Under the pieces are notes generated by a model, which saw nothing but the letters and a program-made list of their open reading frames with translations, searched no databases and was not told the DNA's origin. From Hirudo medicinalis (lineage: Eukaryota; Annelida; Clitellata; Hirudinida; Hirudinidae): a stretch of 64,000 nt of DNA. The stretch is from NCBI GenBank assembly GCA_011800805.1, contig MPNW01000036.1, forward strand, positions 118,329-182,328, written 5' to 3'. Below, one piece after another: positions 60,219 through 64,000 of the stretch (position 1 is the first letter of the stretch; each line of letters starts with the position of its first letter). The position numbers and the translations under genes are program-made.

Positions 60219-63026
60219 TCATTGCCAGTGTGGTATTCGACAATCCGTTTCAAAGCGAAGATGAGCTTCGTTTCCTGGATTTGAAAGATAATACTCATGC
60301 TAACAAAATCAACAACAGAATGTTTGTACGTAAAGAAGCATAATTAGAAATTCACCTCTGGAACTGCATCGTGTCTGATAGCTGTTGGCACAAGGAAAGA
60401 CCTGATGCACGATCAAGTACAGAGCTGTGTCGTAGCTCCTCAACTTTGTTCTCAGGTTGATGTCGTTGTTAAAGCCATCAGGAGGGTTCGAATAGGCGTT
60501 CGCATCGTAAAAACTCTGAACTCCTTCGCCCTGTGATAGCAAAGACATAATCATCATCATCAGAAGCATCATCATTATCATCATGTCGTCGTCGTCATCA
60601 TCACCATCATCATAATTGTCATTGTTATTATTATTATTATTATTATTATCATCATCACCATCATCATCATCATCGTATGCAACTGTAATCAATGATGAGG
60701 ATACAACATTAGTAAAGTTGTAGTCGATTGAATTACATTTATGACATATTGAACCTGAGGCATAACAACAAACATAACCATAATAATACTCTCATCTCTT
60801 CTCAAAAGGAAGAGAGACATTCAACTTTCTAATAACTTTCCTATCACCACCATGAAATGACTGACAACAACAAGTATATTTATAGTAATGAATAATATAG
60901 GGTCCTTCCTTAAGTGTAAGATAGTGATGAGTAGAGAGAGAATCGTGCTGTAGTAATAGTCACTGTAAATTCTAGAGAATACTTATTAATGCAAGTCGAC
61001 CAAATGGAGAAGCCGGACTTATTGCTATGCCGTACGTAACAACAATAATAACGATAACAACAATTATATTACAATGATATAACAACAACACAACAATAAT
61101 ACTAATAACTTACAAAGTAGGATTCGGGTCCGAACGTAGATTCAGTATTGGTCCACCAATCACTCGCCATGGCATGGTGGTATGCCCTGTCGAGGCGATG
61201 CTTCAGGTCGGGGTTCAATGTCCTGACTGCCAGGTTAAGGATGCCTATGGCTAAAGACTTGAGGAAAATGTCATCAGGCATGATCCTGGGCGTCGGAAAG
61301 GGTTTTCCATCTACGTGTTTTCTCGGCGGCGGAGACTCCTCATTGGGGTCAACGAACAAATCTCCATCTATTTCATGAAATATAAAACTCACGAAGTGGA
61401 TTATCTCTCATTATAACGAAACATTTCCATTCCTTGTAATAAAACAAAAATTAATCAACATGGCACCAATTTATTTCAATTTTCATGATTTTTCTTTCAT
61501 GATTTTATCTTTCATAAACTTTTTCCAGTGTTTAATTGAACCTTTGCAGCTATGAAGAAAATTATCGGCCAATAGATTTTAAGCAACCGTTCTGTTGTTG
61601 CATTGAATGGGAATTCCAATACCACGATGTGCAGCGTGGCACAAATCAAATCGAATGAAATATATTAACAATAAGCAAAGTTTCTCTGAAAAGATGAGCA
61701 ACTAACGCGTTCAAATTGCATACTTTAAAGCTGAACCCTCACAAGTTATATTAACAAATATCCAATTAGCTGTACTAAGTATATTTTCATAAACATTTGA
61801 TCCTATTTTCACATATCAATGTAAGTACTTGTTAATTTCTGAATTAGGATTGCTTCTTGAGCTACTTGGTTTCAAGGGCAGACCGTCATCACTATCATCA
61901 TCATCATCGTCGTCATCAAAAGTCTACACCTTAGAGAATCCAGCCTCAAAATGTCATTCAAAAAAAAAAGTCATTTGATGTCACTAACCGATTTGGGTCT
62001 TCAGCTGATTGTGCTGAATCCTGCGACTGTGATGTCGACGATTGGGATGGTGGGCCTCGTGGCACAAGAGATTTTCTTCCGGTGCGATGGCAATTGGGAA
62101 CTGATCACTGACTGGAATGGTTTTTAGATGAGCCACGCTTTCGTAGTCCAAGTAGTTCTTGAGGAAATTGAACTCTGGAAGGTCATGAACGAATTCGTCT
62201 TTGCCCAAGACCACGACTCTGCCCCATTTCGAGTAAAATGCCTGTCGAAGGTCGCTTCTGTCAGCTAATAGGAATCGAAGGACATAGCACGCCCTCTTTA
62301 AGGCTGCATCGGGCACTGAGCCGTGACCTAAGTTTGAAGGTCATTCATGTGAATTCACTCGTAAAATTCATTCGTAAAAGTCATTCATACAAATTCATTC
62401 ATAAAATCAAATCAGTATTGTTACTGTTGCTGTTGTTATGTCTGAGGCCAAATGGCAGAAGACATTTTCATTAATAACAAGGCGAACAATTGATGTAAAT
62501 GGCTGAATGAAGACGACAATGTACAATGAAATTGGTTAATGGTTAATTATCGAAATTGACTTTTAACCGTTCGTTAATGGCTTTATGTCTTAAAGAAAAG
62601 CTACACAGAGATAGAAAAAGAAACGAGAGAGAAAGAGGAATCGGGTAAAAATCCTGTAATCGATTTGAACGGTGCATTCATTCAAACAAATTTAATTTAT
62701 TTTCTATTCGCCAAAGAAATTATTTACCAAAGAAATTATTTACCAAGAAATTATTTACCAAAGAAATTATAATCTTTAAATTATACATCATTCACAACTA
62801 CATTCCACCAATCAGAGACACTGACTGATCACTGGGATACGATAAGCTTCCGTGTACTTGCTATAAAACTCCTTTGCCTCGGTGGAAAGGATGCGTCTCA
62901 ATCCGCCTGGAAGACGCTGCTTGACCTGAGAGCACGAAGAATCGTCTCCGGCGCTTCCGGATCTCGGCTGCGTCTGATTGGAGTTGAACCTCTGGTGTTC
63001 GGACATCCTCAAAATTTCGTTAACAT
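60219..63026 (-). CDS. Metallopeptidase-like secreted-type protein, probable pseudoenzyme (5' end not found)
   Basis: Five exons read in one frame: 63026-62826, 62327-61989, 61367-61114, 60530-60356, 60274-60219; about 341 residues, with the first exon(s) not found upstream. Landmarks recall an invertebrate/microbial family of putative zinc peptidases: IPVISS, VPDAALKRACYVLRFLLADR, GRVVVLG, EENLLC, then an HEFAH-type helix, an LxRAYxxA...W segment, and EYFAEGVQSFYDxN. Here the last is YFGEGVQSFYDANAY and the end keeps YDTALYLIVHQVFP and a Cys pair. At the expected zinc helix the sequence is FLKSLAIGILNL, so the two His and the Glu are missing. An HEAHH string occurs earlier, right after EENLLC, in a His/Arg-rich insert, probably by chance. 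Conserved cysteines suggest an extracellular protein. Family naming rests on memory and is uncertain. Confidence 0.68.
60541..60675. repeat. ATC/GTC/ATT compound microsatellite
   Basis: Trinucleotide tracts immediately upstream (in gene sense) of the fourth exon of the metallopeptidase-like gene. The poly-Asp/Asn frame across it is not protein. Confidence 0.85.
61880..61918. repeat. ATC/GTC microsatellite
   Basis: A short trinucleotide tract with an ATC-to-GTC transition, inside an intron of the metallopeptidase-like gene. Confidence 0.75.
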
Positions 63027-63944
63027 CTGTTGAAGATGATTACGATTAAGATGATGATGGTGGTGGTGATGATGACGATGACGACGACGATGTTGATAAT
63101 ATAGATAACGACAAAGATGATGCAAATGACAATGGATTGATATTTGACAGAAAAGCCATCAAGCGAATGAACAAAGTGGAGGACAGACTCTGTACCATGT
63201 CTTTGACGTCACTCTTTCATTACTAGAACAAGAAAAGCAATGACAACAAAAACAATGGTAATGATATCAACAATAACGTTATTAGTAATTCTATAAATAA
63301 AATCAATGCATGAGATCTGAACCAGGCTGACGTACTTAATGACGACTCGGAGGAATATCCGACCTTGGTACACCGTCTTAAGATATGGTGGGCTCCTATT
63401 GGGAGATTTAAATAGAAACCCTGCCCATCTCAGAACACCTGTTTAGTCTAGATCGCTTTGCTCTTTGACCCGACCACTAAATATTTATACGACCGCTTGA
63501 ATATTTATGAGATGTTAATCAATGTCACCATTTTTACATGTTATGTAGAAAAAATGTTTGTGTCGGCTGTAATATAATTTTAGTAGCAGTAGTAGTGACA
63601 AGTCTCATGATGGAGATGGTGATGATGACGATGACGACGACGATGATGATGATGGTGATTATCGAGAAGAGGAAGGCAGAGGTGTTAAAAATAGGACACT
63701 AAGGACACTAAAGACACTATCAAAAGATTGGAAGACTATTTGAACGAAAGATTTCTTGTCAGCAACAAATGCAGAAAACAGAGCTTCCCACTCTGCTTAA
63801 ACCTTCGTCTATTAGATTTGCTTATGGCTGAGTTAGGGTTAGAGTGTATGATGGTGTAAAAGGACAGGTGTATGAGGCTGAGACCAATAAAATATCAACG
63901 ATGATAACAATAACAACAACAACAACAACAACAATAATAATAAC

Positions 63945-64000
<56 letters not shown>
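63027..64000. other. Upstream flank or intron of the metallopeptidase-like gene, microsatellite-rich
   Basis: The next exon of the minus-strand gene must lie here or beyond the window; I could not find one with the needed phase. GAT/GAC tracts occur at 63044-63098 and 63610-63658. Positions 63908-64000 are AAC units followed by AAT units to the end of the window. Confidence 0.6.

Noticed and set aside
60531..60692. Poly-Asp/Asn/Met frame extending the fourth exon of the metallopeptidase-like gene
   Set aside because: It is the translation of trinucleotide microsatellites before a clear CAG acceptor at 60533-60531; the family similarity begins at the acceptor.

Overview
The window is intron-rich, AT-rich animal nuclear DNA. 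Genes have many short, phase-consistent exons with GT-AG borders. Introns and spacers are full of trinucleotide microsatellites, mainly GAT/ATC, ATT and GTC types, and there is a tRNA-derived SINE family. The gene set (MOSMO, an ankycorbin/UACA homologue, mitochondrial Lon, ZC3H14, PPM1A/B-type phosphatase, classical calpain, NUP133, an F-type-lectin-like protein) is metazoan. Compact but intron-rich genes and the lectin-like and metallopeptidase-like secreted families suggest an invertebrate, perhaps a lophotrochozoan or cnidarian. The sequence does not fix the phylum. Exon models were read by hand from reading frame, splice motifs and remembered family sequences. No alignment was run.

Layout: 1-3.5 kb holds no convincing gene. 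3.5-14.5 kb (+) is a 14-exon ankyrin-repeat/giant coiled-coil protein related to RAI14/UACA. 16.8-17.5 kb (+) is MOSMO, a four-pass modulator of Smoothened. 18.3-25.9 kb (+) is mitochondrial Lon protease with 23 exons. 26.4-30.2 kb (-) is ZC3H14, the poly(A)-binding five-CCCH protein, convergent with LONP1. About 590 bp separates its start from a divergent PP2C phosphatase gene of the PPM1A/B type at 30.8-33.2 kb (+). 34.3-35.1 kb (-) is a decayed non-LTR retrotransposon tail. 35.4-36.0 kb (-) is a small secreted F5/8-type-lectin-like gene. A MITE-like element and diverged direct repeats lie at 36.3-37.1 kb.

38.1-47.6 kb (+) is a complete classical calpain (catalytic triad plus penta-EF domain) with 18 exons. 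49.0-55.4 kb (-) is NUP133 with 19 exons. A small unrecognised ORF pair (55.9-56.2 kb) and an intronless gene for a disordered protein with an internal 40-residue duplication (57.2-58.4 kb) follow on the + strand. 60.2-63.0 kb (-) is the 3' part of a gene for a secreted-type metallopeptidase-like protein that appears to lack the zinc-binding motif at the expected place. The window ends inside an AAT microsatellite.

Most genes are unrelated housekeeping or signalling genes (proteostasis in mitochondria, mRNA tail control, Hedgehog signalling, phosphatase signalling, nuclear pore) with no operon logic. The points that most deserve follow-up are the SINE family, the probable pseudo-metallopeptidase, the lectin domain with a broken sugar motif, the enlarged coiled-coil protein and the duplicated-module disordered protein.
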